Origin: Caulobacter sp. RHG1
GTDB lineage: Bacteria; Pseudomonadota; Alphaproteobacteria; Caulobacterales; Caulobacteraceae
Assembly (NCBI RefSeq): GCF_013181195.1
Contig: NZ_SMZP01000010.1
Location: 62,001-126,000, forward strand
Reading direction: 5' to 3'
Length of the DNA: 64,000 nucleotides
A program made the position numbers and the translations under genes. Shown here one piece after another: positions 8,876 through 17,027 of this stretch; positions within the stretch are counted from its first letter, which is position 1, and each line of letters begins with the position of its first letter. The notes under the pieces are model-generated. The model did not search any database and was not told the DNA's origin. It saw nothing but the letters and a program-made list of their open reading frames with translations.

Positions 8876-9200
8876 GGCGGTCTCTTCGGACTATCTGGAC
8901 TTCTTGGTCGAGCAGCTGGCGCCGCTAGGGCGGATCACCACGCGCCGGATGTTCGGCGGCGCCGGGATCTACGCCAACGGCCTGTTCTTCGCCCTCATTG
9001 CCGATGACGTGCTCTATCTCAAGGGCGATGAGACCCTGAAGGCAGAGTTCGAGGCGGCCGGCGCCCAGATCTTCGACCCGTTCGGCGACGGCAAGACCCT
9101 GAACTACTGGTCCGCCCCGGCCGAGGCGCTGGACGACCAGGAGATCCTGATCGACTGGGCCCGCAAGTCGCTGGAGGTCGCCGCGCGCAAGAAGCGCTAG
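8874..9200 (+). CDS. TfoX N-terminal domain protein
   Basis: A 108-residue single-domain protein matching the TfoX N-terminal domain (TRRMFGGAGIYANGLFFALI, then LYLKGD and FDPFGDGKTLNYW). Stand-alone versions are widespread and are not proven competence regulators. I start at the ATG at 8874, which overlaps the start codon of the divergent acetyltransferase; the longer upstream frame lies wholly in that gene's antisense. Its stop overlaps the next convergent gene in a shared CTAG. Confidence 0.88.
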   Translation: MAVSSDYLDFLVEQLAPLGRITTRRMFGGAGIYANGLFFALIADDVLYLKGDETLKAEFEAAGAQIFDPFGDGKTLNYWSAPAEALDDQEILIDWARKSLEVAARKKR

Positions 9201-9700
9201 CGCTTTCTCAGGAGCTCGAACCCAACCACCGCGAAGCCGCCGATGAAGGTCCACTTGGCCAGGTGCGCGAGCGTCCCGCCGTCCTTCACGACCAGACCTG
9301 CGAGGCCGACCGCCAGCGCGGCGATCCACAGCGCCGCCGCCAGCCGGAACGTCTTGGCCTTCAAGAGATCGACGGCCCACAGCACCATGCCGATCGACCA
9401 GGCGCTGGAGGCGATCATGTACGAGGCCTCGCCGAAAATCCTGGCCTCGGAGGTGCGCACCAGCATTACGCCCAGCAGGGCCAGGACGAAGCCGGCCAGA
9501 GCCAGCCGCCCGGTCGACTTCGCCGTCGCCGCCCTCAGACCCAGCATGCCGATCACCAGCAGCAGGTCGATGAGCACATAGACCAGATGCGGCCACGGCT
9601 GGGTGAGACGCGGGTAGATGACGAACGGCGCGGCGACGTCGATCGCCGCGCCGGCCAGGGTCGCGACCCCAGCCAGGCGCAGGGTGGAGCGGCTTTCCAT
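9197..9700 (-). CDS. Small integral membrane protein, unknown function
   Basis: A 167-residue protein with about five hydrophobic segments (roughly 9-30, 35-52, 65-82, 95-115 and 120-140) and a short basic tail (FELLRKR). I do not recognise a named family. The start at 9700 overlaps the stop of the upstream dehydrogenase (TGATG), so it is translated as the distal gene of that pair. The longer frame upstream lies in the SDR gene and is spurious. Confidence 0.75.
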   Translation of the reverse strand: MESRSTLRLAGVATLAGAAIDVAAPFVIYPRLTQPWPHLVYVLIDLLLVIGMLGLRAATAKSTGRLALAGFVLALLGVMLVRTSEARIFGEASYMIASSAWSIGMVLWAVDLLKAKTFRLAAALWIAALAVGLAGLVVKDGGTLAHLAKWTFIGGFAVVGFELLRKR

Positions 9701-10665
9701 CAGGCGCCCGTCACCTTGATCGAATAGTCCCACAGCCGGTCGGCCGCTTCGGGGTCCAGAGCATGGGGCATCACCCCGACCCAAGAATGCTCCTTGGTCC
9801 ACGGGACGGCCTGGTTGCAGTCCTCGAGATAGAGCCCGCCAACGCCCTCCAGTTCGTTGCCGACCGCGGCCCAGACGCTGGTCGACGCGCCCTGCTCGGT
9901 GGTCTTGAAGCCGTCGCGGACGTTGCCGTCGTCGTCGATCCAGCCCAGCGCCTTCTGCTCCTCGATCGGTAGATGGCGCTGCAGCGGGGTCATGATGCCG
10001 CCGGGCATGACGGCGTTGGCGTTGACGCCCTGGTCCTTGAAGCGCTGCTCGAAGCCGACCGCGAACAGGCTGTTGGCGGTCTTGGCCTGACCGTAGGCTT
10101 CCCACTTTTCGTAGGGCCGGCTCTCGTAGTTCGGATCGTCGAAGTTCACGCCCGAGCGGCGATGGCCGATCGACGACAGCGACACCAGCCGCGAGCGCTT
10201 CCCGCTGGCCTTGGCGCCGGCGACCAGGTTCGGAGCCAGCAGCACCGACAGCAGGAAGTGGCCCAGATGGTTGGTGCCGAACTGCATCTCAAAGCCGTCG
10301 GCAGTGCGCATCAGCGGGCTGGCCATGACGCCGGCGTTGTTGATCAGCAGGTCGATCGGCCGCTCGCCCCAGCGGTTGGCGAAGTGACGCACGGCCTCCA
10401 GGCTGGAGAGGTCCAACATGCCGAAGCTGACGCGCTTGGAGCCGACCTCTTCGTTGATCTGGTTGGCGACCTCTTCGCCCAGCTCAGGCTTGCGGGCGGC
10501 GATGATCACTTCGGCGCCAGCCAAGGCGAGCGCGCGGGCGGTCTCGACGCCGATGCCGGTGGCCGCGCCGGTGACGATGGCCGTTCGGCCCGACAGGTCG
10601 TGGCCCTGGGCCACCTCGCGCGCCGTCGTCTTCGCCCCAAAGGGCGAGGTGATCCGTTCAGCCAT
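9700..10665 (-). CDS. Short-chain dehydrogenase/reductase (retinol-dehydrogenase-like)
   Basis: A 321-residue SDR. The NAD(P) motif TGAATGIG lies at 32-39, NNAG at 109-112, and the catalytic set includes the SLSS serine, Y191 and K195 (YGQAK). Length and the NHLGHFLLSVLL segment fit the retinol-dehydrogenase/WWOX-like branch used on lipophilic alcohols or ketones. It is coupled to the downstream membrane protein and follows the enoyl-CoA hydratase gene by 38 bp. Confidence 0.87.
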   Translation of the reverse strand: MAERITSPFGAKTTAREVAQGHDLSGRTAIVTGAATGIGVETARALALAGAEVIIAARKPELGEEVANQINEEVGSKRVSFGMLDLSSLEAVRHFANRWGERPIDLLINNAGVMASPLMRTADGFEMQFGTNHLGHFLLSVLLAPNLVAGAKASGKRSRLVSLSSIGHRRSGVNFDDPNYESRPYEKWEAYGQAKTANSLFAVGFEQRFKDQGVNANAVMPGGIMTPLQRHLPIEEQKALGWIDDDGNVRDGFKTTEQGASTSVWAAVGNELEGVGGLYLEDCNQAVPWTKEHSWVGVMPHALDPEAADRLWDYSIKVTGA

Positions 10666-10703
10666 GGCGATCCTCCCAGATCGTTTTTGTTATGGCGGCG
10701 AGC

Positions 10704-11474
10704 TTAGCCCACCTTCGAGAAATCCGGCGGCCGGCGCTCCATGAAGGCCATGAAGGCCTCGCGGGCTTCGGCGGTCTTGAGGCGCTCGCCGAACAGCGCG
10801 CCTTCGGTGTCCATCAGTTCGGCGATCTTTTCGGCGTCGCGCATCAGGCGCTTGGTCGTGGTCAGGGCGCCCAGCGGACGCGTCGCCAGCCGGTCGGCCG
10901 CCTCGCGCGCCCGGGCCCGCAGGTCGCCGGCCTCGGCCGCGCCGTTGGCGATCCCCCAGGCCACCGCGGTGGCGCCGTCGATCGCCTCGCCCAAGGCGAA
11001 CATGGCGTAGGCGCGGGCGTGGCCGATCCGGGCCGGCAGCAGCCAGCTGGAGGCAGCCTCCGGCACCAGGGCCAGATTGACGAACGGCACGGTCAGGCGC
11101 GCATCCGGCGTCACATAGACGAGATCGCAGTGCAGCAGCATGGTCGTGCCGACGCCCACGGCCTGGCCGTGGACGGCGGCGACCAGCGGTCGGGTGGCGT
11201 GGGCCAGGGCCTTCAGGAACCGCCCCACATGCCGCTCTTCGGTGAAGGCCCCGGCGCCCTGGGCCGCGAAGTCCTGCAGGTCGTTGCCGGCCGTGAAGCT
11301 GTCGCCGTCGGCCTGGAAGACCACCACGCGGATCGCGGGGTCCTGCTCGGCGGCCTCCAGGCTGTCGGCCAGCACCTTGTACATGGCGTTGGAGAGCGCG
11401 TTCTTTTTCTCGGGCCGGGCCAGGGTGAGGGTCATCACGCCGGCGTCGATCTCGACCTTTACGTGCTCGGTCAT
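10704..11474 (-). CDS. Enoyl-CoA hydratase/isomerase
   Basis: A 256-residue crotonase-fold protein. The LARPEKKNAL start, the FTAGNDLQDF oxyanion segment and the AAVHGQAVGVGTTMLLHCD helix are the crotonase signature, with a glutamate in FVNLALVPEAASS at the second catalytic position. It would hydrate or isomerise an enoyl-CoA in the cytoplasm. The start overlaps the MarR stop by 4 bp (ATGA), placing it under that regulator. Confidence 0.88.
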   Translation of the reverse strand: MTEHVKVEIDAGVMTLTLARPEKKNALSNAMYKVLADSLEAAEQDPAIRVVVFQADGDSFTAGNDLQDFAAQGAGAFTEERHVGRFLKALAHATRPLVAAVHGQAVGVGTTMLLHCDLVYVTPDARLTVPFVNLALVPEAASSWLLPARIGHARAYAMFALGEAIDGATAVAWGIANGAAEAGDLRARAREAADRLATRPLGALTTTKRLMRDAEKIAELMDTEGALFGERLKTAEAREAFMAFMERRPPDFSKVG

Positions 11475-11914
11475 TGCGCTTCTCCCTTGGGGAATTTGGT
11501 CTGCAGGCTGGCCAGCCAGCGGGCGACGACGGCGATCTCGGCGTCGGTGAAGCCGTCGATCAGGTGGGCGTTGATCCCGTCCAGGCCGGACTTGGCGGCC
11601 TGGCGGGCGTCGCGTCCCTTGTCGGTCAGGTGCAGGCGCATGGCCCGCCCGTCCTTGGGATCGGCGCGGCGCTCGACCAGCTCGGCGCGGGTCATGCGGT
11701 CGATCAGGCCGGTCATGGCCGAGGGGGCCAGATCGAGGGCGTCGGCAGCCTCGCCGATCAGCACCCCGTCCTTGTCGCCGAGATAGAACAGCACCCCCGA
11801 CTGGGCGGCGGTCAGACCGCCCTTGGCCGCCATCTTGCTCTCGATCCAGCGCTGCACGCGCCGTTGGCCGGCGTTAAGCAGGAAGATCAGTCGACGGTCG
11901 GCGGGCACGGACAT
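11471..11914 (-). CDS. MarR family transcriptional regulator
   Basis: A 147-residue MarR-type winged-helix repressor. The recognition region LTAAQSGVLFYLG...ADALDLAPSAMTGLIDRM is followed by the wing (LVERRADPKDGRAM), with dimerisation helices at both ends. It is the first gene of a unit with the enoyl-CoA hydratase (ATGA overlap) and probably the SDR and membrane protein. A perfect palindrome 18 bp upstream of its start is the likely autoregulatory site. By analogy with related regulators the ligand may be an aromatic acid or acyl-CoA thioester; nothing here proves it. Confidence 0.88.
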   Translation of the reverse strand: MSVPADRRLIFLLNAGQRRVQRWIESKMAAKGGLTAAQSGVLFYLGDKDGVLIGEAADALDLAPSAMTGLIDRMTRAELVERRADPKDGRAMRLHLTDKGRDARQAAKSGLDGINAHLIDGFTDAEIAVVARWLASLQTKFPKGEAQ

Positions 11915-11931
11915 GCGCGCGTCAGATTATG

Positions 11932-11945
11932 TTTCGCACGCGAAA
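11932..11945. promoter_or_regulatory. Palindromic candidate operator upstream of marR
   Basis: A perfect 6 bp inverted repeat, TTTCGC-AC-GCGAAA, sits 18-31 bp before the marR start, between it and the convergent-side hydrolase end. The size and symmetry fit a MarR dimer. The surrounding AT-rich bases suggest an overlapping promoter. The assignment to the adjacent MarR protein is inference. Confidence 0.6.
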
Positions 11946-11961
11946 TGTCAAACGCGCGTTT

Positions 11962-13038
11962 TCACGCCCGATACCAGGCCACCCCCTCACCATCGAGTTC
12001 CCGGCGGATCAGCCCCCGCCCGATCAGGCAATTCAGATGCGCCAGCGCCTCGCCGGTGGCCATGCCCAGCAGGTCCGGCCCGATCGGCCGGGCGAACAGG
12101 GCGCCGAAGGTGTCGACCACCCGCTTGGGCTCGGCCAGCTTCTTCTCCAGCCTTCCCAGGCCGCGCTCGTGACCGGAGATCAGCCCCTCGATCCGGGTGT
12201 GCAGGCCCTCGAACGGATCGTTGTGAGCCGGCAGCACCACGACCTCGTCCGGCACCACATCCCGCACCTTGGCCAGCGACCGCAGCCAATCGCTCAAGGG
12301 GTCCGCGTCCGGCTCGGTCGGAAACACCGAGACGTTGGACGAGATGCGCGGCAGCACTTGGTCGCCGGAGATCAGCAGGTTCAGCTCCGGGCACCACAGA
12401 CAGGCGTGGTCGGGCGAGTGCCCCTGCCCCGTCACGACCCGCCAGGTCTTGCCGCCGATCTCGAAATCCTCGCCGTCACTGAGGCGGCGATAGCTGTCGG
12501 GCAGGGCGTAGATCGCCTTGCCGAAGCCGCCGAAACGGGCCTTGTAGTTGTCGAGGGCGTCCTCGTCCCAGCCGGCGGCGCGGAAGAACTTCACCCCGTC
12601 CTCGGGCGCTTCACGGCCGGTGTCGGCCACCAGCATCCGGCACTGGAAATACTCCAGCCGCGTCATCCAGAGCCGGCAGTCGAACTTGCGCGTCATCCAG
12701 CCGGCCAGGCCGATGTGGTCGGGATGCAGGTGGGTGACGATCACCCGAGTGATCGGCTTGCCGCCCAGGGCGCCGGCGAAGGCGTCGCGCCAGGCCTGGC
12801 TGGTCTCGCGGGTCTGCAGACCGGTGTCGACCACCGCCCAGCCCTCGCCGTCCGCGATGGCCCAGACATTGATGAACTGCAGCGAGCCGCCCAGCGGCAT
12901 CCGCAGCCACAGAACGCCCGGCGCCACCTGGACCGCGTCGCCGGCCCCGACCTCCGGCGCCATCTCGAACGGATAGACCAACCGCCCCGTCTTCTTCGGC
13001 GCCTCGGTCGCCGCCGCATCTTCGAACCCGTCCCGCAT
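11962..13038 (-). CDS. Metallo-beta-lactamase-fold hydrolase
   Basis: A 358-residue MBL-fold protein. The metal motif THLHPDHIG gives H103, H105, D107 and H108, and later ligands are seen in GQGHSPDHAC and SGDQVLP. A C-terminal domain of about 90 residues resembles the extra domain found in many MBL thioesterase/hydrolase-like proteins. It lies upstream of marR in the same orientation, separated by 47 bp including the palindrome. Substrate unknown; a CoA-thioester role would fit the neighbours but is unproven. Confidence 0.85.
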   Translation of the reverse strand: MRDGFEDAAATEAPKKTGRLVYPFEMAPEVGAGDAVQVAPGVLWLRMPLGGSLQFINVWAIADGEGWAVVDTGLQTRETSQAWRDAFAGALGGKPITRVIVTHLHPDHIGLAGWMTRKFDCRLWMTRLEYFQCRMLVADTGREAPEDGVKFFRAAGWDEDALDNYKARFGGFGKAIYALPDSYRRLSDGEDFEIGGKTWRVVTGQGHSPDHACLWCPELNLLISGDQVLPRISSNVSVFPTEPDADPLSDWLRSLAKVRDVVPDEVVVLPAHNDPFEGLHTRIEGLISGHERGLGRLEKKLAEPKRVVDTFGALFARPIGPDLLGMATGEALAHLNCLIGRGLIRRELDGEGVAWYRA

Positions 13039-13138
13039 TCCGTTCCCTCCCGGCCCCGCTCGTCAGGCGAAGCTTCTTGAACCAACCCATTTTTTGCCCG
13101 CAGGCGCGGTCATGTTCGCGCCTATGTCGGACGGTATC

Positions 13139-13168
13139 TTGACCCCCGATGCAAGCACGCGCTTATGT
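13139..13168 (+). promoter_or_regulatory. Candidate housekeeping promoter for the five-repeat secreted protein
   Basis: TTGACC (13139-13144) and TTATGT (13163-13168) are separated by 18 bp, a fair match to a sigma-73/sigma-70 promoter. The start codon is 34 bp further on, with an AGGAGA ribosome site before it. No other boxes of similar quality lie in this 163 bp gap. Confidence 0.4.
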
Positions 13169-13201
13169 CCGCGCGAGGAATCCACCCAGGAGATGTGTCC
13201 C

Positions 13202-14545
13202 ATGAAGCGTTTCGCGATCGGCCTGTCGGCCGCCCTCGCGGTCGCCATTCTCATTCCAGCCGCCGTCATTTCGGCGCCGAAAGAAGAGAAGGGCAAGCCC
13301 GCCGCCGTCGACGCCAAGTCGCGCGAAGTGGGCATGAAGGAAGCTCCGGCCCTGATCCAGGCCGCCGGTATCGCCTGCACCGTCTCGGACGCTCGCTACA
13401 TCGGCGAGGACAAGAAGTCGGCCAGCAAGTACTACGAAGTCGCCTGTAACGAAGGCATGGGCTTCGCGGTTCTGGCCAAGAAGGACGCCCCGGTCCAGAC
13501 CTACACCTGCCTGGAATCGAGCGCCCCGCAAGCCGACGGCAAGGCCGGCGGCCTGGCCTGCGTCCTGCCTGGCAACGCCAACCCCGGCGCGGCCCTTCAG
13601 GCCTACGCCACCAAGGCCGGCGTCAGCTGCGAAGTCGAGAACAGCCGCGCCATCGGCTCGTCGGCCAAGAACTCGTTCTTCGAAATCGCCTGTAAGGGCG
13701 GCACGGGCTACGTCCTCCAGACGGCCAACCCGATGACCCTGAACGGCGAAGTCGTCGCCAACAGCTGCCTGCTCTACGAGGAAGGCGGCAACGTCAACTG
13801 CAAGCTGACCAACCGCGAGACCCAGCTGAGCGTCGTCAACACGCTGAACGGCTCGGCCGGCACCAGCTGCACGATCAAGGACAAGCGCTACGTCCTCAGC
13901 ACCAAGACCGACAACTACTACGAGGTCTCGTGCCAGGACGGTAAGGGCTACATGTACCAGCAGACGGCGTCGAACGGCGCCTTCGCCAAGGCCATTCCGT
14001 GCGCCCAGGCCGGCTTCGTCGGCGGCGGCTGCACCATGACCGACGCCGTGGCCGCCCAGACCGAACAGGCCGGCTTCTACGGCAAGCTCGCCGCCAAGGC
14101 CGGCTTCCCGTGCGACGTCGAAAAGTACGGCATGCTGCCCAGCCAGGACCCCAAGAAGGAAGTCGTCGAGCTGAAGTGCAAGAACAGCGACGTCGGCGCC
14201 ATCGCCATCTTCACGGCGAACGACGGCCAGGTGTTCGACTGCATCACCGCCGAGCTGAACGGTTATCGCTGCACCTTCACCAAGAAGGACACCCAGTACG
14301 CCCGCCTGTCGGCCGACCTGGTGAAGTTCAACAAGGGTTCGTGCAAGGTCTCGGACGCCCGCATCATCGGCTCGACCGACAAGGAAGGCTTCGTCGAAGT
14401 CGCCTGCTCGGACGGTCTGCCGGGCTGGGTGCTGGCCTATCCGCTCAACGTCTCCAAGCCGGCTTCGTCGCAGTTCCTGTCCTGCGTGCAGGCCAAGGGC
14501 ATCGGCGGCGGCTGCAAGCTGCCGACCAACGCGACCAAGAGCTGA
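13202..14545 (+). CDS. Secreted protein with five four-cysteine repeats
   Basis: A 447-residue exported protein with a signal peptide (residues 1-25, ending VISAPK). The rest is five tandem units of about 80 residues. Each starts with a C-x21-23-C pair enclosing a K/D-R-Y/I-I/V-G...YYEVAC core (cysteines 59/82, 143/164, 223/244, 304/326, 381/402). Each ends with a C-x9-16-C pair (103/120, 189/200, 267/277, 347/357, 428/438). These are the only 20 cysteines, so ten disulfides per chain are likely. The start at 13202 has an AGGAG site; the upstream 36 codons are not coding. No enzymatic motif is recognisable; an envelope structural or binding role is a guess. A strong terminator follows. Confidence 0.85.
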   Translation: MKRFAIGLSAALAVAILIPAAVISAPKEEKGKPAAVDAKSREVGMKEAPALIQAAGIACTVSDARYIGEDKKSASKYYEVACNEGMGFAVLAKKDAPVQTYTCLESSAPQADGKAGGLACVLPGNANPGAALQAYATKAGVSCEVENSRAIGSSAKNSFFEIACKGGTGYVLQTANPMTLNGEVVANSCLLYEEGGNVNCKLTNRETQLSVVNTLNGSAGTSCTIKDKRYVLSTKTDNYYEVSCQDGKGYMYQQTASNGAFAKAIPCAQAGFVGGGCTMTDAVAAQTEQAGFYGKLAAKAGFPCDVEKYGMLPSQDPKKEVVELKCKNSDVGAIAIFTANDGQVFDCITAELNGYRCTFTKKDTQYARLSADLVKFNKGSCKVSDARIIGSTDKEGFVEVACSDGLPGWVLAYPLNVSKPASSQFLSCVQAKGIGGGCKLPTNATKS

Positions 14546-14569
14546 TCTGCTCAGCGCTTGAAATGACGA

Positions 14570-14607
14570 GGCCCGCCGGGAGCGATCCCGGCGGGCCTTT
14601 TCTTTTG
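14570..14607 (+). terminator. Rho-independent terminator
   Basis: A perfect 12 bp stem (GGCCCGCCGGGA with its complement) closes a GCGA tetraloop and is followed by TTTTCTTTT. It lies 24 bp after the five-repeat gene and ends its transcript. Confidence 0.9.
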
Positions 14608-14610
14608 ATC

Positions 14611-14722
14611 CTCCCCCGCGATGCGGGGGAGGTGGCTCAGAGAGCCGGAGGGGGCCAACTCGGCCTACGTCCAGCTAGCCCCCTCAGTCGCTTCGTGACA
14701 GCTCCCCCGCAGCGCGGGGGAG
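14611..14722. repeat. Composite palindromic intergenic repeat (family 2)
   Basis: Two small hairpins, CTCCCCCGC-GAT-GCGGGGGAG at 14611-14631 and CTCCCCCGC-AGC-GCGGGGGAG at 14702-14722, face each other. Inner GGAGGGGGC and GCCCCCTC arms can pair as well. The whole is an imperfect inverted repeat of 112 bp between convergent genes. It looks like the REP-type elements scattered between genes of many alphaproteobacteria. This is the only copy of this type I see in the window. Confidence 0.7.
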
Positions 14723-14730
14723 CATCCAAA

Positions 14731-16269
14731 CTACAACGCCGCCTCGATCAGGCGCGGCCCCGGCGCGGCCATGGCGCGGGCGAAGGCGTCTTCGAAGGCC
14801 TCGGCGGTCTCGGCCCGTTCAGCGGCCATGCCCATGCCGGCAGCCAGGGCCACCCAGTCGATGCGCGGGTCGCCCAGGTCCAGTAGCTTCGAGGCCGCAG
14901 GACCGGGATTGCCCGCCCCGGTGCGACCCAGCTCGATGCCCAGGATGCGATAGGCGTGGTTGGCGAACACCACGACCGTGACGTCCAATTGCTCGCGGAC
15001 CAGGGTCCACAGCCCCTGCACCGTGTACATCCCCGCCCCGTCGCCGGTCAGGGCCAGCACCTTGCGGTCGGGACAGGCCACGGCCGCGCCGATCGCCGCC
15101 GGAACGCCCTGGCCGATCGCGCCGCCGGTCAGCGACAGCCAGTCGTGGGCGCGGGCCGCGCGGGTCTGGGTGAAGATCGGCAGCCCCGCCGTCACCGCAT
15201 CGTCCGAGACCACGGCATCGGCTGGCATGTGCCGGGCGATTGAGGCGCCGATGGCCCAGGCGTCCAGGCGGCCCGTCGGCGCATCGATCTGGGCGTAGGT
15301 CTCGCGTGGTCCCGTCTCTGGCGCGCCGACGGCATCGGCCAGGGCGATCAGCGCCGCCTCGGCGTCGACCTCGCGGCCGCACAAGGTCTCAACCGAGCAA
15401 CCCTCCGGAACCAGCACGCTGGGCCGGTCGGGATAGGCGAAGAAGGCCACCGGCCGCTGGGTCGAGACCAGCACCATCAGATCGACGCCCTCCAGGTCCT
15501 GCAGGGCCAGCTCGGCGAAGTACGGCAGCTTGTCGGGTCGGAAGCGGCCCTCGCCCCGCGCCTGGCGGGACGTGAAGGTGTCGGTGAGCACGCGCACGCC
15601 GTGGGCCGACAGGCGGCCGGCCGCGGCCAGCGCCGCCTCGCCGCAGGCGCCCGACCCCAGCAGCAGCACCGGCTTCTTGGCGAAGGACAACGCCTTGGCC
15701 ACAGCCTCGACGGCGGCCGGATCAGGCTGGACGAAGGCTGGCGGGGTGACCACCGGCCCCTTCACGGTCGCCTCGTTCCAGGCGCTGTCGGCCGGGAGGA
15801 TCAGGCTGGCGTTGCCGCCGGGCGCGCCGTAGCTGGCGACGATGGCCTCGGCGGCCAGCGGCCCGACGCTGTCGGCGCTCTCGGCCGACTTGACCCACAG
15901 CGAGTTGGGCGCGGCCAGGGCGGCGATGTCGCTGTTCAGCGGCGCGTCGAAGCCGCGGTGATAGGTGGCATGGTCGCCAATGACATTGACCACCGGCGTG
16001 AAGGCGCGGCGAGCATTGTGCAGATTGGCCGCCCCGTTGGCGTAGCCAGGCCCCAGGTGCAGCAGGGTGCAGGCGGGCTTGCCGGCCATCCGCCCGTAGC
16101 CGTCGGCCGCGCCGGTCGCCACGCCTTCGAACAGGCACAGCACCGAGCGCATGCGCGGCTCGCGGTCCAGGGCCGAGACGAACTGCATCTCGCTGGTGCC
16201 GGGATTGGCGAAGCAGGCTGTGACCCCGTTGTCGGCCAGGGTGGTGATCAGGGCGTCCGCGCCGTTCAT
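14731..16269 (-). CDS. ThDP-dependent enzyme (acetolactate synthase / benzoylformate decarboxylase family)
   Basis: A 512-residue thiamine-diphosphate enzyme with the usual three domains. The catalytic glutamate is in CLFEGVATG (E48), and the cofactor motif runs from GDGAG to NHAYRIL in the C-terminal domain. I prefer the second ATG (16269) because GGAGGA lies just before it; the ATG four codons upstream lacks one. Sequence type fits the 'acetolactate synthase large subunit-like' group that includes MdlC-like 2-oxoacid decarboxylases. No small regulatory subunit is adjacent, so biosynthetic acetolactate synthase is unlikely. The substrate is unknown. Confidence 0.82.
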   Translation of the reverse strand: MNGADALITTLADNGVTACFANPGTSEMQFVSALDREPRMRSVLCLFEGVATGAADGYGRMAGKPACTLLHLGPGYANGAANLHNARRAFTPVVNVIGDHATYHRGFDAPLNSDIAALAAPNSLWVKSAESADSVGPLAAEAIVASYGAPGGNASLILPADSAWNEATVKGPVVTPPAFVQPDPAAVEAVAKALSFAKKPVLLLGSGACGEAALAAAGRLSAHGVRVLTDTFTSRQARGEGRFRPDKLPYFAELALQDLEGVDLMVLVSTQRPVAFFAYPDRPSVLVPEGCSVETLCGREVDAEAALIALADAVGAPETGPRETYAQIDAPTGRLDAWAIGASIARHMPADAVVSDDAVTAGLPIFTQTRAARAHDWLSLTGGAIGQGVPAAIGAAVACPDRKVLALTGDGAGMYTVQGLWTLVREQLDVTVVVFANHAYRILGIELGRTGAGNPGPAASKLLDLGDPRIDWVALAAGMGMAAERAETAEAFEDAFARAMAAPGPRLIEAAL

Positions 16270-16385
16270 GCCGTCCTCCATTTTGTTATGCCCTTGGTGT
16301 CCGACATTTCGGCAGGCCCCTCAACACGATTGCGTCCGGCGCGAACCTCGTCGCAATCTCAAGAAAAAGTTGGGGGAAACGGTTC

Positions 16386-17027
16386 ATGCAAGGAATGAGC
16401 GCGATCGCGCGCGGGACGCTTGTCGCGTCGATAATCGCCGGCGTCAGCTATGTGGCGACCTGGACCTGGGACCTGCCAGCAGTGGTGGAGACGGCCTGGA
16501 AGGGCGCGGGCGTCGCCTTGCTGGCGGTCCATGCCGCCTTGCGCGCCCGAAACCTCGACGGCTGGCTTCTGGTCGCGGTCATGGCGCTGGGCGCGGGCGG
16601 CGACATCCTGCTGGAAACCCACGGCCTGACGATCGGAGCGGTGTCATTCCTTCTGGGCCACCTGACGGCCACGGGCCTCTACTTGCGGCATCGCGGGACC
16701 GGTACGCGGCTGCAGCTGCTGCTGATCCCGGTGGTGGCGATCGTCTCCTATCTGCTGCCGGCAGATCGCGCCGCCGCGCCGGGCGTAGCGCTTTATGGCC
16801 TGATCCTGGCAGTGATGGCGGCGACGGCGCTGATGAGCCGCTTCTCCCGCAAGATGGTCGGGCTTGGGGCGCTGATGTTCGTCGCCTCCGATCTCCTGAT
16901 CTTCGCGCGACTGGGATCGCTGCCCGACACCTTCGCCACCGGGCTGGCGGTCTGGGGCCTCTACTATTTCGGCCAGCTGCTGATCTGCCTGGGCGTGGTG
17001 CGAGGTCCCGAGCCTAGAACCGCATGA
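16386..17027 (+). CDS. YhhN/TMEM86-type lysoplasmalogenase family membrane protein
   Basis: A 213-residue, roughly eight-helix membrane protein of the YhhN family. The conserved acidic positions appear in GAGGDILLE and ASDLLIF. Animal members hydrolyse the vinyl-ether bond of lysoplasmalogen; the bacterial substrate is not settled. The last 14 bases overlap the convergent ligase gene. Confidence 0.8.
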   Translation: MQGMSAIARGTLVASIIAGVSYVATWTWDLPAVVETAWKGAGVALLAVHAALRARNLDGWLLVAVMALGAGGDILLETHGLTIGAVSFLLGHLTATGLYLRHRGTGTRLQLLLIPVVAIVSYLLPADRAAAPGVALYGLILAVMAATALMSRFSRKMVGLGALMFVASDLLIFARLGSLPDTFATGLAVWGLYYFGQLLICLGVVRGPEPRTA

